From positions 71,229,267-71,293,266 of the forward strand of contig OY720346.1 in NCBI GenBank assembly GCA_963082975.1: a stretch of 64,000 nucleotides of DNA, read 5' to 3'. Below, piece by piece: positions 42,803-53,317 of this stretch; the stretch's first letter is position 1, and each line of letters opens with the position of its first letter. Source of the DNA: Labia minor (Eukaryota > Arthropoda > Insecta > Dermaptera > Spongiphoridae). The notes below the pieces were generated by a model. The model saw only the letters and a list, made by a program, of their open reading frames with translations. It searched no databases and was not told where the DNA came from. A program made the position numbers and the translations under genes.

Positions 42803-44312
42803 TAGAATATTGTTTAATTTTTTTAAAAATTATTATCAGTGACTATAATCAACAGTCAATGTTATTAATTTGAAATAAAGTAAATTATACAATATGATTT
42901 TGACAATATTTTTGAGTATATATTATATTATTTGTCTCATAGGACAATTACAAAAGCATCAACATAATTTTTTAATTGAATCATGATTAAATAATACTGC
43001 CACTCTCGGTAAATTCACTCATTATATTTAAACTGAATTAAACTATTACCTATGCGAAAGAATGAAATTGGATAATTAAACATTAGAGATCAAATATATA
43101 TAGGGATGGAAATGTTTCATATTTAGACTGCTCATGGAAGTGTAAACAGATCAGCCTTCAATTACTGTTTGATGTGGGAAGAGGTAATTAAGCCATATTC
43201 GTTTTGAGCAGGGCTTCGAACCGGAACTGAACCGAAAACCGAAAAAACCGGTATTTTTGTCGGAAATAAAACCGGAGCTGAACCGAAAAAAATAATATCG
43301 GTTTATTTCAGTTCAGTACGTGTTCAATCCAGAGTTGCCAGAAGAGGTGTTTTGGCAACACACAAGCCCGAATTTTTTTCAATTAGTTATGCCTCAGTGC
43401 GAGCATGGTGTCGCTAAAAACTTTGTTTCAAAAATTAGTGTCCTAGTCATACTCTCCCTTCGGTTGTGTTGGCAGCGTCTCGTAGTCGCAATACAGAATT
43501 TAATGTTTTCATCGTTTGTTTAATACTGATATTTTGATTTAATGATAACGTAAGTATTAATTTTTTAAATTATTTATTCCATTTGTTACAGGGTTATGTA
43601 TTAATATAAAGAAAAAGATTCATAAATATAAATAAAATTATTAAATACATTTAAAGCTTTATTTAAGTTTTATATAATATTTAATTATTTAAAATTAGAT
43701 GAAATCTTGTCTTGATAAAGCTTATTTTTATAGTCTTTATAATTTAAAGTCATTTGGGTCTAAAATATAAAAACAAAATAAATACAATAATTATTTACAG
43801 TAATAAATAATATAAATAATATTAATATTCTAAGTTATTAAATAATAAATAAACAATTATTAAATAAGTATTAAATAATAATCATATTCTAGTTCTAAGG
43901 GAATAATATTTTTTATTTTGTTACAAACACAGAGATAAATAAATGTAATGCTTTTCTAATATCGCATCCTAGCCTAGTGTTTTATTATTATATTATGCAG
44001 TGGTGTACCTAGGGGGCGGGGGTGCGGTCCGCACCGGGCGGCACTTATCTTGGGGCGGCATTTTTTATATTTAGTTATAGTTGTAAAAAGCAACTTATTC
44101 ATTTCATATTTATTTTTATTCTTTCTTGAATAATAAATGATTATTATGATTATTATAAGTTTACTAATTGATTTATATAAATTTTAGTGTAAATTTTGAA
44201 TTCTAATTCCAAGAACAGGATAATAATTTTATTTTATTGTATTCATTAAAATTCGTTGAATTCGTAAACGCATCTTTAAGATTTTGTTCGGCAAAATTAT
44301 CTTCGTTCTACA

Positions 44313-44441
44313 ATGAGTCAATTAAGACTACAAAATCTTGCAATATTGTCAATAGAACAAGAAATTACAAATAATATAAATTTTGAGAGCATTATACACG
44401 ATTTTTCTAGTATGAAAGCTAGAAGAGTAAATATTATATAA
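44313..44441 (+). pseudogene. hAT transposase C-terminal remnant, duplicate in copy B
   Basis: Same 42-codon ZMYM1-like tail (LAILSIEQEI) as 28018-28146. Confidence 0.55.
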
Positions 44442-44877
44442 ATATGTTTACGAGTGCATACAAATATGTGTAAAAAAATTTACTCTGTGTATTAATTAAT
44501 ATTGATTAAATAACATAATAATTTATTTAATTGCATTAATTTATAAATACCACTATTTGATTGACTTATAATAAAAAGGGCGGCAAAAGTTCTAGGTACG
44601 CCAATGATATTATGTAAAACTTAAATAAAGCTTTATTCAAATTTATTTAATAATTTTATTTATATTTATGAATCATTTTCTTTATATTAATACATAACCC
44701 TGTAATATAATATTTTTACCGACCGACGATAGTAAGGGAGGTATTGTTTTCTTTCAATTTCCTTTATTATTATCAATTATATAAATTTCAATTGATATAT
44801 TGATAATAACTATTTTGTACAATTTATTTTATTTTTAATTTATTTATTTTTGTTTTTTTTTCTTTCTTTGAATTTAG

Positions 44878-45088
44878 AATTGGGAGAAATAAGACTAACA
44901 CTAGCAGGGATTTTTTTACATATAACAAAACAGAAAATAAAAACATTTGTAATATATTCGACACTTCTTTAAAGGGAAATCATGCTGCAAATTTGGAACG
45001 ATATTTAAAACGACATCACAATAATGAATTCAAAGATGTGCAGCAAAAAAAGAAGATCAATTCATCAAGATTGTATCAATTCATGTAG
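44878..45088 (+). pseudogene. BED zinc-finger exon, duplicate in copy B
   Basis: Same exon as 28607-28817, with the same acceptor-like TTTAG and the same stop. Confidence 0.55.
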
Positions 45089-46203
45089 TATGATTTAGGG
45101 TGGTAGCAAAAAATATTTTTCGGGCGCTAATTTATGGCAAACTCGGCATACTCCGACCTAAATTTCTAATACAAATAAAAGGTCTTTAAAATTAATTAAT
45201 CGGAACTGAACAGAAAACCGAAAACCGAAAAAAACCGTTATTTTTGCCGGAACGAAAACCGGAACCGAACTGATATTTTTTTTTATTGAACCGGAACGAA
45301 AACCGAAACGAAAAAAATAACGGTTCGAAGCCCTGGTTTTAACCTCACTCTTCGTTTTTTTTTGGTTTGGATTAAAAAATTAATTAATTAAATAATTTTC
45401 CTATATCCAAACCGAACCGAATAAAATCAAAGAGTGGGGTGGTGGCTAAAAGTATATATATATATTCAGTTTTTAGAATTGTGGCCCAAACTGAGTGAAT
45501 TTTCATAAAATAATAAACTTTTATCACATTCCCCATTACGATTTCGGGACTTTATTAACTAACCCGTATAAATTTGCCTTTTGTTGTATTATTATTGTTT
45601 GTCCTTTTCAATTAAAAACAAAATACAATTTTTAAAAGAAACTAACAATAATATAAATATAAATTTTTATTATAAAATAAGGTTTTTCTCATGGACTTGA
45701 AAGAATCAAATACTTTTTCTATAAGCCTGACAAAGTTTATGGATGTATTCTTTCATACACAACGAAAAATATTATTTGAAATATATTATTAAATGAATAT
45801 TAAAACTTTCAATAAATATTTGATAATACACTTTATGAATTTATTTTGTCGTACTTGTTTAATTCCAATATCCTTAATTTTAATTTATAATTATGAAATA
45901 AAAATCATAAAAATCCTTCATTTACTACTTGCTGTCACTTTATAAATAGAAATTATATTTGATTCATTTATTTTATGGATTTTTCATCAAAATGAGAATT
46001 ATATTTAATTACTTGTAATACAATTAACGATTAATTACTTTTAGTAACTAACTCCTTTTGTTTTACTCCGATTATTATTATTCTGAAGCATACAATTTGA
46101 ATTCAGGATAGATTTTCATTTTGAAGATAATTATGAATATTTTATACCATTAAAATTAATGATGAATTCTCTGGCGAGATAGTAAAGATATATATTATGT
46201 ACA

Positions 46204-46838
46204 TTTTTACCGACCGACGATAGTAAGGGAGGTATTGTTTTCACACCAAATTTCACATGTGGAGATTTTTACATATCTCCACGAATCATGCATTTTCTAA
46301 ACAGAAAAAAGTATTTTTAGCATGATGTCTGTCCGTCCGTCTGTCCGTCCGTCCGTATAGATGTGTACAGCCTGAACGGCTCAACCGATTTTGATGAAAT
46401 TTGGTATATTTACTTAATGCATCAGTGGGATGAATTGATCATTTTTTGGTGCAAATCCGTGAACCGGAAGTGATAGTATTAGCGATCGACGATAGGAAGG
46501 GAAGGGTTATTTTCACACCAAAGGAGATTTTTTTATATATCACCACGAATCATGCACTTTGTATTGGTTTTATCCTCGAGAAAAATCATATTTATTAGTT
46601 TTTTCTTGATTTAAAATTATATGACCTCATCCAGCCATTCATGATGTCACAGCCTGGTCTTGCATATATATTATAAATAAAATAAAATTAAAAATGTTTA
46701 TATTTATTATTTATGTATCCATATCTGTTTTTTATTACATTAATAGATATATTAAAATTATTTGAAATTGTTTCTGTAGCTGGAAATTAATTTATTTCAA
46801 ACAGTCGGTCGGTTCGGACCTGGCCACAGGTCAACTTA
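46204..46838 (-). repeat. Repeat A, full-length copy in copy B
   Basis: Duplicate of 29931-30565, lying between block D and the distal promoter of gene 5. Confidence 0.75.
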
Positions 46839-46847
46839 TTTAAACCT

Positions 46848-47140
46848 AGAAAAAAAGGCTATTTGATGAACAATTTTGACTTTTTTAATAATTATAATTC
46901 CTGATTTTTTTAATAATTACATTTAAAATCATTTGAAAGTTATAATTTTATCTTTACAAAGAGAGACTAAAAAAATAAGAAAATCAAAATATTGAAAAAA
47001 TACAATAGAGAGGTAGAAAAAAGGTTCAAACCCCACTCTTCTTATTTTTACTTAAGGGGTCTTCTGATTGGTTGCCTGTTCCGACACACCTTTTTTCGAC
47101 ATAAACGGCCTCTTCCATTTCCTTCAGCTATCATTTGCTC
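46848..47140 (+). promoter_or_regulatory. Distal promoter half of gene 5, split off by a transposon
   Basis: Collinear with 17085-17375, including the inverted CCAAT box (CTGATTGGTTGCC at 47063) and TTCAGCTATC. It ends in ATTTGCTC, the first copy of the 8-bp TSD of the THAP-type element. It has a 5-bp insertion (ACAATA in place of A) near 47001 relative to gene 4. Confidence 0.6.
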
Positions 47141-48279
47141 CAACCCCCCTACACGTAGATGGCCGACTTAGAAAATGTGTTACGCATTTAAGAGATACCA
47201 GAGGCGCTGCTGGCAATAATTCAAATCCGAAAGTTGTTCAGAAAACAACCATCAGATGGCGCGCCAGGCTCTTTTTTAAATTCATTAAATCCATTTGAAT
47301 CATTTTAAATATTGTGAAAGTGTCGTAAACATGTAAACATCTGATTGTCTAACCTAAAAATTGTGTAATTTTTATTTAAGTGAGAAATTTAATATAATAT
47401 GTTTAAAGAAAAATATGAATTTGAAACAATTGTAAACGAGTATAATAATAATAATAATAAGTATAATAGTCTGCTAAAATATCGTGTATGCAAACTTCAT
47501 TTTAATGATTATGATTTCTACACACCTGAAAAGAAGAAATTAATTCATGGAAGGATACCCTTGAATATAAATCAAGATGGTAGGTTTTGTGATATTTAAT
47601 AATGGAATATCCAAGGTTGGGAAAACAGGAATATACACCTCAGTTGTATAAATTTTATAAATTTTTTTTAAATTTGTTTAAAAACATGTCTCAATAATAA
47701 TCTATTTATTAAATAAATAGGTTACATAGAACATTATTCTTTTCATTTTAGATGTGCAATTTATATAATTCTATAATTGAAAAATTGTGTAATTTTTATT
47801 TAAGTGAGAAATTTAATATAATATGTTTAAAGAAAAATATGTATAAAAGATTTGTTTACAAATGAGATACACAACATTATTGTTAATGATATTTTGTAAT
47901 AATCTATTTTCAAATAAATATGTCACATACAACATTATTCTTTTCTTCTAGACATGCAAATTATGAAATTTTTCAGTTAAGTGAAAAATTATTTATTTGG
48001 GGATAAGACCAACATTTCAGCAATTTTCTGAAAAAAAAAAAATTATTTCTGAAATGTCAGTTTTACATCTAAATAAATAATTTTTCACTTAACTAAAAAA
48101 TTTCATAATTTTTTCATTCCTCCCGCGCTCCTCTCATTCAAATAATTCAAAATGGATTTTAAAAATGGTGCTAGGTGCCAGGCCGGTTTTTTTATCTCAA
48201 TTAGTTCATTTAAGAGACGCTTTGAAGCAGCAGCGCTAAACGCTGCTTCAAAAAAATAACATTGCGTGTCCCCCCTCTG
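47141..48279 (+). mobile_element. THAP-type (P-superfamily-like) element in the gene 5 promoter
   Basis: 1139 bp flanked by a perfect 8-bp TSD, ATTTGCTC (47133-47140 and 48280-48287), with the empty site intact in genes 3 and 4. Ends CAACCCCCCTACACG and CAGAGGGGGGACACG (reverse complement): the terminal CA and subterminal ACACG agree, with a C/G-run between. Contains a THAP-like exon with splice donor, a ~60-bp internal duplication (47355-47417 and 47779-47841, GTGTAATTTTTATTTAAGTG) and an inner hairpin (47985-48115, AAATAAATAATTTTTCACTT). No transposase core, so it is a non-autonomous derivative. The 8-bp TSD plus THAP exon favour the P superfamily. Confidence 0.75.
47399..47579 (+). pseudogene. 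THAP-like zinc-finger exon
   Basis: From the ATG at 47399 an Asn-rich stretch leads into YRVCKLHFNDYDFYTPEKKK, then LIHGRIP. The C-x-x-H-F...D-F...K-K-L..G.IP series is the second half of a THAP (C2CH) DNA-binding domain. The first Cys pair is not visible and may lie in a lost upstream exon. The exon closes at CAAGATG|GTAGGT, a strong donor at the same codon as in the element at 15308-16368. An exon like this would form the N-terminus of a P-type transposase. Confidence 0.62.
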
Positions 48280-48395
48280 ATTTGCTCTCTGCATCTCACC
48301 AAGTCAACATTAGCACGCTTGCTAACTGAGTGTACTTTCCAATTTGTTTTGTTTTTGATTTTATTTTTTGTTTTTTAATCATACAATCTATAAAG
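48280..48395 (+). promoter_or_regulatory. Proximal promoter and leader of gene 5
   Basis: Starts with the second TSD copy ATTTGCTC and continues with the family leader (TCTGCATCTCACCAAGTCAA, then GCACGCTTGCTAACTGAGTG). The CCAAT-bearing half is now 1.14 kb away, so the transcription start or its control could differ from that of gene 3. Confidence 0.55.
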
Positions 48396-49658
48396 ATGGA
48401 AAACAACAACCAGTGTGTTCAGAAGATGACTCCTGTAAATGAAACAACTGTAAATTACACTTGTGATCAAGAATTACATCAACATATGAGGAGATTACCG
48501 CAAGAATTAGTAGGTAATATTCTGAAATATTCAACATTTCAACAATTGCTTGATTTTAGTGAAGATCCATATTATTACGATGCGATTATCAATTCTGGAA
48601 TTGTTTCTTCCTCACCTCCAATACCATTCAACCGTTCGGATTCCTTCCCCGCTAAGTTTTTTGAACGATTCTATTTTTTAATAAAAACTGTTGAAGTAAA
48701 TGTGATGAATTATGAATTTTTTATCAAGTTTATAAAACATTCATCCATACTAAGAATAAAAAAAATTGTTTTTAATGTTAACTCCGTAAGTAAATTAGAT
48801 ATAATACGAGATTTTCTAATAAAATTATCAAGTGATGTCGAAGAAGGTAAATCGCCAACTTATCCTATTTTCAATAAGGTAGAGGAAATTATTATATCAG
48901 GGCACATACTAAATCATGATATTTTTCCATGGGCTATTAATTATTTTTTTCCAAATTTAAAAAAGTTTAGTCTTAAATCTCCATTTTTTTGTATAAATAT
49001 AAATAAATTATTTATCAAAATGAACAAACTGGAAACATTAAATTTTGCTTATTTATCGATAAAAACGATTTTCAATGATTCATTGAAATCCATAGCTAAT
49101 TTATCTAGTTTAAGAGAATTAGAAATCGTTATTGATGGGAATAATAATACCTGGCCATCTTATTTATCAAAATTAGAAAATTTAGAAAATCTACAGATTA
49201 GATATTATGGCCCAGAAGAAATTCTCAGGAGTTATTTTGAAATTGCACCATTAGGTAAATTGAAAAAAGTAATTTTGGGGAATATTCAATCATTTACAGA
49301 GCAACTAGTTAAAGTGTTTGTTGAAAAAAGGTTACCATTAACAAATTTGAAAATATTTTTTTGCCACGATGTCCAGAAAAATGCCTTGAAAATGCTTAAT
49401 AAGTTTGAAAATTTAACAGATCTCCAATTAGAAGACTGTCATTCATTAATTTCTAGTGATCTAGAGGATATCTTTAAAATAAAAAAATTAAATATTTTAT
49501 CTTTGGCGGGATGTGTAAACATATGTAATGAAGTACTTCCATACATTTTTCAATGTAAAACATTCTATCAATTAAATCTTTATGGCACAAAGATAAAAAT
49601 TGATTTTAGCAAAATGAAAAATAACTTGCGTGTTCATACATTGAACATTAATCCATAG
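48396..49658 (+). CDS. F-box/LRR-like protein, paralogue 5 (open but prematurely ended)
   Basis: The ATG at 48396 (MENNNQCVQKMTPVNE) opens a 420-codon intronless frame very close to gene 3. It has the F-box-like HQHMRRLPQELVGNILKYS, an LRR series including LSSLRELEIV, LENLENLQIRY, LTDLQLEDCHSLISSDLEDI and LNILSLAGCVNICNEVL, and ends at LNINP. There the TAC of gene 3 is TAG (49656). The remaining ~44 codons are still in frame to a TAA at 49788 and lack other lesions, so the nonsense change is recent. Only the extreme C-terminus after the last LRR is lost, and a truncated protein could still work as an SCF receptor. Promoter integrity is doubtful because of the upstream insertion. Candidate gene or very young pseudogene. 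Confidence 0.68.
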   Translation: MENNNQCVQKMTPVNETTVNYTCDQELHQHMRRLPQELVGNILKYSTFQQLLDFSEDPYYYDAIINSGIVSSSPPIPFNRSDSFPAKFFERFYFLIKTVEVNVMNYEFFIKFIKHSSILRIKKIVFNVNSVSKLDIIRDFLIKLSSDVEEGKSPTYPIFNKVEEIIISGHILNHDIFPWAINYFFPNLKKFSLKSPFFCININKLFIKMNKLETLNFAYLSIKTIFNDSLKSIANLSSLRELEIVIDGNNNTWPSYLSKLENLENLQIRYYGPEEILRSYFEIAPLGKLKKVILGNIQSFTEQLVKVFVEKRLPLTNLKIFFCHDVQKNALKMLNKFENLTDLQLEDCHSLISSDLEDIFKIKKLNILSLAGCVNICNEVLPYIFQCKTFYQLNLYGTKIKIDFSKMKNNLRVHTLNINP

Positions 49659-49790
49659 CCTGATGAAAAAAATAGGGATAGGCCCTATCATTCTAATGTG
49701 TATGCTCGAGATACTCATAAGAATTTTAAAGAATTGTTACCTTTTGCAAGTATTATCGAACGTTATTCATTTATTATAAATAAATGTTAA
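49659..49790 (+). pseudogene. Residual 3' coding part of paralogue 5
   Basis: Reads PDEKNRDRPYHSNVYARDTH, then FKELLPFASIIERYS, collinear with the gene 3 C-terminus, to TAA at 49788 overlapping an AATAAA. Confidence 0.7.
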
Positions 49791-50658
49791 TAAATATTTC
49801 TTATAAAAGTTTAAATTATTTTAATATTTAAGATTTATATTGTATAATCATAATATTAAAAATATTTAAATATACGTTTTAATAATTGAAAATAAATACT
49901 ACTTTAATATAAAAAAAAATTAAATAAATTACCATTGCATGCTTGTATTTAAATGAAAAAAAATATTGTTAAAGTTGATATTATAAATATATTATTCTAA
50001 TATTTGTAAGTATTGCACAATTTTTAAAATATATTATTGTAGAATAATAATATATAAACATTTTGTAATTTTGTTTTATTTTATTGAAATTAAATTATTT
50101 AAAAAATAATATAATTTTAATCGTTTTTTTATTATTTATTTAATTTATATATATATATATTATTATATTTATTTATATATATGGTAAAATGCGTACTTGT
50201 CTTTTCGTTATTATTTAATAATAATTTATCTTTTCAAGCTTAAAGTTTACAAATGATCTTTCTTTTGTTTTGTTTTTCTATAAAAATTAAAATTCTTGAG
50301 GTTTTATAAGAAAAAAAAATCAATTTTTTTTGACACCTCTATAAATATTTACTTTAATGTTGTTATTATTATTATTGTTCATTTGGACTGTTAATTTCTA
50401 CGTTATAACAAAAGTATTATTTTTCTTTTTATTTTGTTTTAATATAAGGAGAATGAACACAGATTATAGAATTATATGAAATAACATGTCAAACACACAC
50501 AAGTTTCCATAGGAAACAACAGAAATTATTTTTTCCAATTTTCTTTACCTTTTGTTAAAATCAGAAAGAATCAATCAATCAATCACACAACACGTTCTCA
50601 CATAATATTCTCTCATATTTAAACACTACACATAATCTCATCAAGTTTATTTATTAAT
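49791..50658. repeat. Tandem-unit spacer, copy C, truncated and internally deleted
   Basis: 49791-50110 matches the start of spacers A and B, then jumps (AAAATAATATAATTTTAATC) to the equivalent of 20745, continues to AATCTCATCAAGTTTATTTA and ends at 50658 against a small inverted-repeat element. Like copy B it lacks the 2.7-kb segment of copy A. Confidence 0.8.
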
Positions 50659-50954
50659 TGGCATTGAGTGTATGCCTCTGGTACGGATGCTCTGTGCATC
50701 AGATGCAAGATGCAATCAGATGTTTACATGTTTAAAATGAGCCTGGTGCGCCATCTGTTGGTTGTCTTCTGAACAACTTTCGGATTTAAATTAGTGCCAG
50801 CAGCGCCTCTGGTGCCTCCGGAACGCGTAACTCATTTTCTAGATTCCATATCTTCGTGTCCAGGGGGTGATAAATACTGATAAAAACAGCCTATTTGGCT
50901 TGCTTTGCATCACAAGCACAGAGTATCCGTACCAGAGGCATACACTCAATGCTA
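50659..50954. mobile_element. ~300-bp inverted-repeat element containing a THAP-type element end
   Basis: Arms of about 37 bp (GCATTGAGTGTATGCCTCTG at 50660 and its reverse complement ending 50954) enclose 50705-50869. That interior is a reverse-oriented relative of the first 200 bp of the element at 47141, sharing CAGAGGCGCTGCTGGCA, CGAAAGTTGTTCAGAA, AGATGGCGC and CATGTAAACATCTGATTG. A small deletion derivative, or a nested pair, is plausible. Confidence 0.55.
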
Positions 50955-51007
50955 TTTTTTTTTTTGTTGCTAAAGGAGGCAAAGGTGGCAGGCGGGCATG
51001 TGTGAGC

Positions 51008-51220
51008 GTTTTTACCGACCGACGAGGGAGGTATTTTCACCGACCGACGAGGGAGGGATTTTTAAATTTTTTTTGAATTTTTTTTTGGAATTTAAAAATT
51101 ATTTATTGAGATATAAAATTAGCATTACAGAAATCAAATATGCTTTTTTCAAAAATCTTAGTTTTATATCCAAATAAATAATTTTTAAATTAACAGAAAA
51201 CTCCACCTACTTTTATGTAA
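51008..51220. repeat. Repeat A tails and a hairpin related to the THAP-type elements
   Basis: 51008-51060 holds two short TTTTACCGACCGACGAGGGA-type tails. 51085-51200 is an inverted pair built on AAATAATTTTT/AAAAATTATTT text, like the inner hairpins at 15530-15600 and 47985-48115. Confidence 0.45.
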
Positions 51221-51524
51221 TTTTCATAAATAAAATAAACGAATAATGTTTTTGTTAATATTTAATATGTATGGATTAAAAATTTTCTTCAATGCCAATA
51301 TTAGAAACGAGAGAAACACATACGAATTGTTCTTAGTGAGAAGGAAATTTATAAATAAATAAATAAATAATCATTTCTATTTCCATAAATATACTATTTA
51401 AAAAGATCACAAGAAATCCATAAATCATTGATTAACTAAGAATAATTAATCCAACGCATCTAATCATCTAAGTTTATCAAACAACTGATTTACGTACATT
51501 TTGGTTAATCTAAAAATGAAAAAA
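51221..51524. other. AT-rich stretch without recognised genes
   Basis: Nothing identifiable apart from AATAAATAAATAAATAA. Confidence 0.4.
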
Positions 51525-51805
51525 ATGTGGGATGTCTCCGCTCGGCTATCATGCAAATTCCAATTGGATAAAGTAACACATATATATTATATTTAAATTA
51601 AATTATAAATTAAAATTAATAAATAGTATTTATTAAACCAGCGCGAGTTTGGCTCTTTGTTGAGGGCATCTGGTCACATGCTGGCACGTGATTGTTAGTC
51701 AACGTGCTAAAAAATTAATTCCGGTACTTTTAGCGATTCAACCAAGCTGAAATTCTATATATAGCAGTTTTATGCAATCTTTAAACATGTGAAAAACTAT
51801 AAAAG
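51525..51805 (+). repeat. ~280-bp dispersed repeat with TATA-like element, copy 1 (copy 2 at 59625-59900)
   Basis: Shared landmarks: TCTCCGCTCGGCTATC (TCTCCACTCGACTATC in copy 2), AAACCAGCGCGAGTTTGGCT, AAAAAATTAATTCCGGTACT, and AAGCTGAAATTCTATATATA followed by GCAGTTTTA. The C-T-A-T-A-T-A-T-A-G close to one end would suit an LTR or promoter remnant. Confidence 0.55.
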
Positions 51806-52176
51806 ATATACTGAGAGGAGTACGTGAATATATTTGATTTAATAGTGCTTATTGTGAATTTCTTTATTGCTGTGAAATTTGTATTTATTTATCAAATATT
51901 AAATAATTTAACTTTGATATTTGATTTGTTACAATGTAATTTAAATTATTTATCAAACAATTTGCGATGCCATCTATTGGGTGCCCGAAGAGTAAACCGT
52001 TTTCGCCTGCAACACCATCTGGTGTTCGTGTTACACCGGTCCCATTGAGGTGGACCCTCTTGATCACAAGGTTTCTTCAGTCCCCTTTTTATATGGATAT
52101 ATGTAAGGGTGGGGAATATCACCCATTAGAAGTGGTAAGGGAGGGAGGTGGTCAAATTTATTAATTTATTACAATA
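51806..52176. other. Unassigned sequence left of the BEL element
   Basis: Contains the GC-richer words GATGCCATCTATTGGGTGCC and CACCGGTCCCATTGAGGTGG. Small open frames across it look accidental. Nothing recognised. Confidence 0.35.
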
Positions 52177-53157
52177 TGTTAACGCAAACAAGATCCCAAT
52201 TGAAAATATGCTTCAGTGCATAAATCAATTCCCTTCTCTGCGTTAACAATGGGTTGGTTTATTTTTATATTAATAATAATATAATTCAAATATAAGGTTT
52301 AGTCAAGGTCGCCAGTTAATTTTGTTTTATCAAAAAGGAAAATTAACAAAACCTTTTAATTCAAACGATACTTACCAATAGACCAGTTAGACTCATATAA
52401 TTTCTTAAATTATAAGAAATACACAAATCGTCTCTGGGTGATCAGAATTATGCAGATACGAGGCTTCTAATTCTTATTTAAATAAAACAAGAAATAAAAA
52501 CGCTGGAAGCTCTCCAACCACAATCAATTTAACCCACCTAAATTTCCTTAAGGTATAAAGAAAGAATTAGTAAATAAAACAATTTTAATCTCGTTTTTCT
52601 GATATATTTATATAAAGCAGTGTATATTATAAAAGTTAAAAAGATAAAAAAAGCAGTATACAATTAGGTTTGCGATGAAAGCAAATAAAGCAAATAATCC
52701 TAACTTAAATTAACAAATTAACAATTCAATAAAAGAATAAACAAATGAAGTATAATGGAGATCGCACAATATTTCTCCACTGGACCTCAAATATGTAAAA
52801 AAAAATTAAATTAAATTATGAAATAAGGTTTATTAAAACATTAACAAACTAATTAATATAGTAATTTTAATACAACCTGAGCAGCAAGAATTAAAGAAAG
52901 GAGAATTTTTACAAACCCAAAAATGGTTTCTGTTCGATCTGAGAGGTCTTCCAATTCAACCTCTCCAGGCTGAGGCCAAACACAAATAGGCAAATATCCA
53001 CATGAAAAGCAATGACCAAAACCCAAAGACCCAGGAAACAAGACGGTACAAAAACATTCGAATTTTGCAACCCTGTGTCACGTGACCTGTCCTGTCTTCT
53101 CTGACCTTAGACATTTCAAAAGATTAAATTTGCGGGAGATTCAATCTTGCTTAAACA
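52177..53157 (-). repeat. 3' LTR of the BEL/Pao element
   Basis: In element orientation starts TGTTTAAGCAAGATTG and ends GCGTTAACA, so TG...CA termini. The ~60-codon minus-strand frame inside (52853-53041) is LTR sequence duplicated in both LTRs and is not a gene. Confidence 0.88.
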
Positions 53158-53173
53158 TACTCCCCCCTTTTTA
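53158..53173 (-). promoter_or_regulatory. Polypurine tract of the BEL/Pao element
   Basis: TAAAAAGGGGGGAGTA on the minus strand directly abuts the 3' LTR, the priming site for plus-strand DNA synthesis. Confidence 0.8.
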
Positions 53174-53317
53174 GAGAACCCCGATTCTCTAAACACTTTC
53201 GACAATTCTGAGAGCCACCCCCCAAATGGAATGGAATTCAGACTCTATGCTGCTATCAGTACTGAAAACTATTATTAATAAATTTGCACTAAAATAAACA
53301 AATAAAAAACATTCAAT

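Larger units (their letters stand above)
43209..45335 (+). mobile_element. Nested hAT element, duplicate in copy B
   Basis: Same three-level nest as 26914-29064, with the same foldback. The innermost element (43998-44606, TSD ATATTATG) has lost 24 bp between two GGGCGGCAAA direct repeats. Confidence 0.75.
40209..47140. repeat. Tandem-unit spacer, copy B, right part
   Basis: Matches 23910-30945 with all nested elements in the same places. Ends at the THAP-type insertion in the gene 5 promoter. Confidence 0.85.

Noticed and set aside
47068..47298. 76-codon frame across the promoter/transposon junction
   Set aside because: Starts in the distal promoter and ends inside the THAP-type element; an insertion artefact.
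51885..52164. Two overlapping frames (60 and 65 codons) on opposite strands
   Set aside because: No motif recognised and no conservation to test; likely chance frames in a GC-richer patch.
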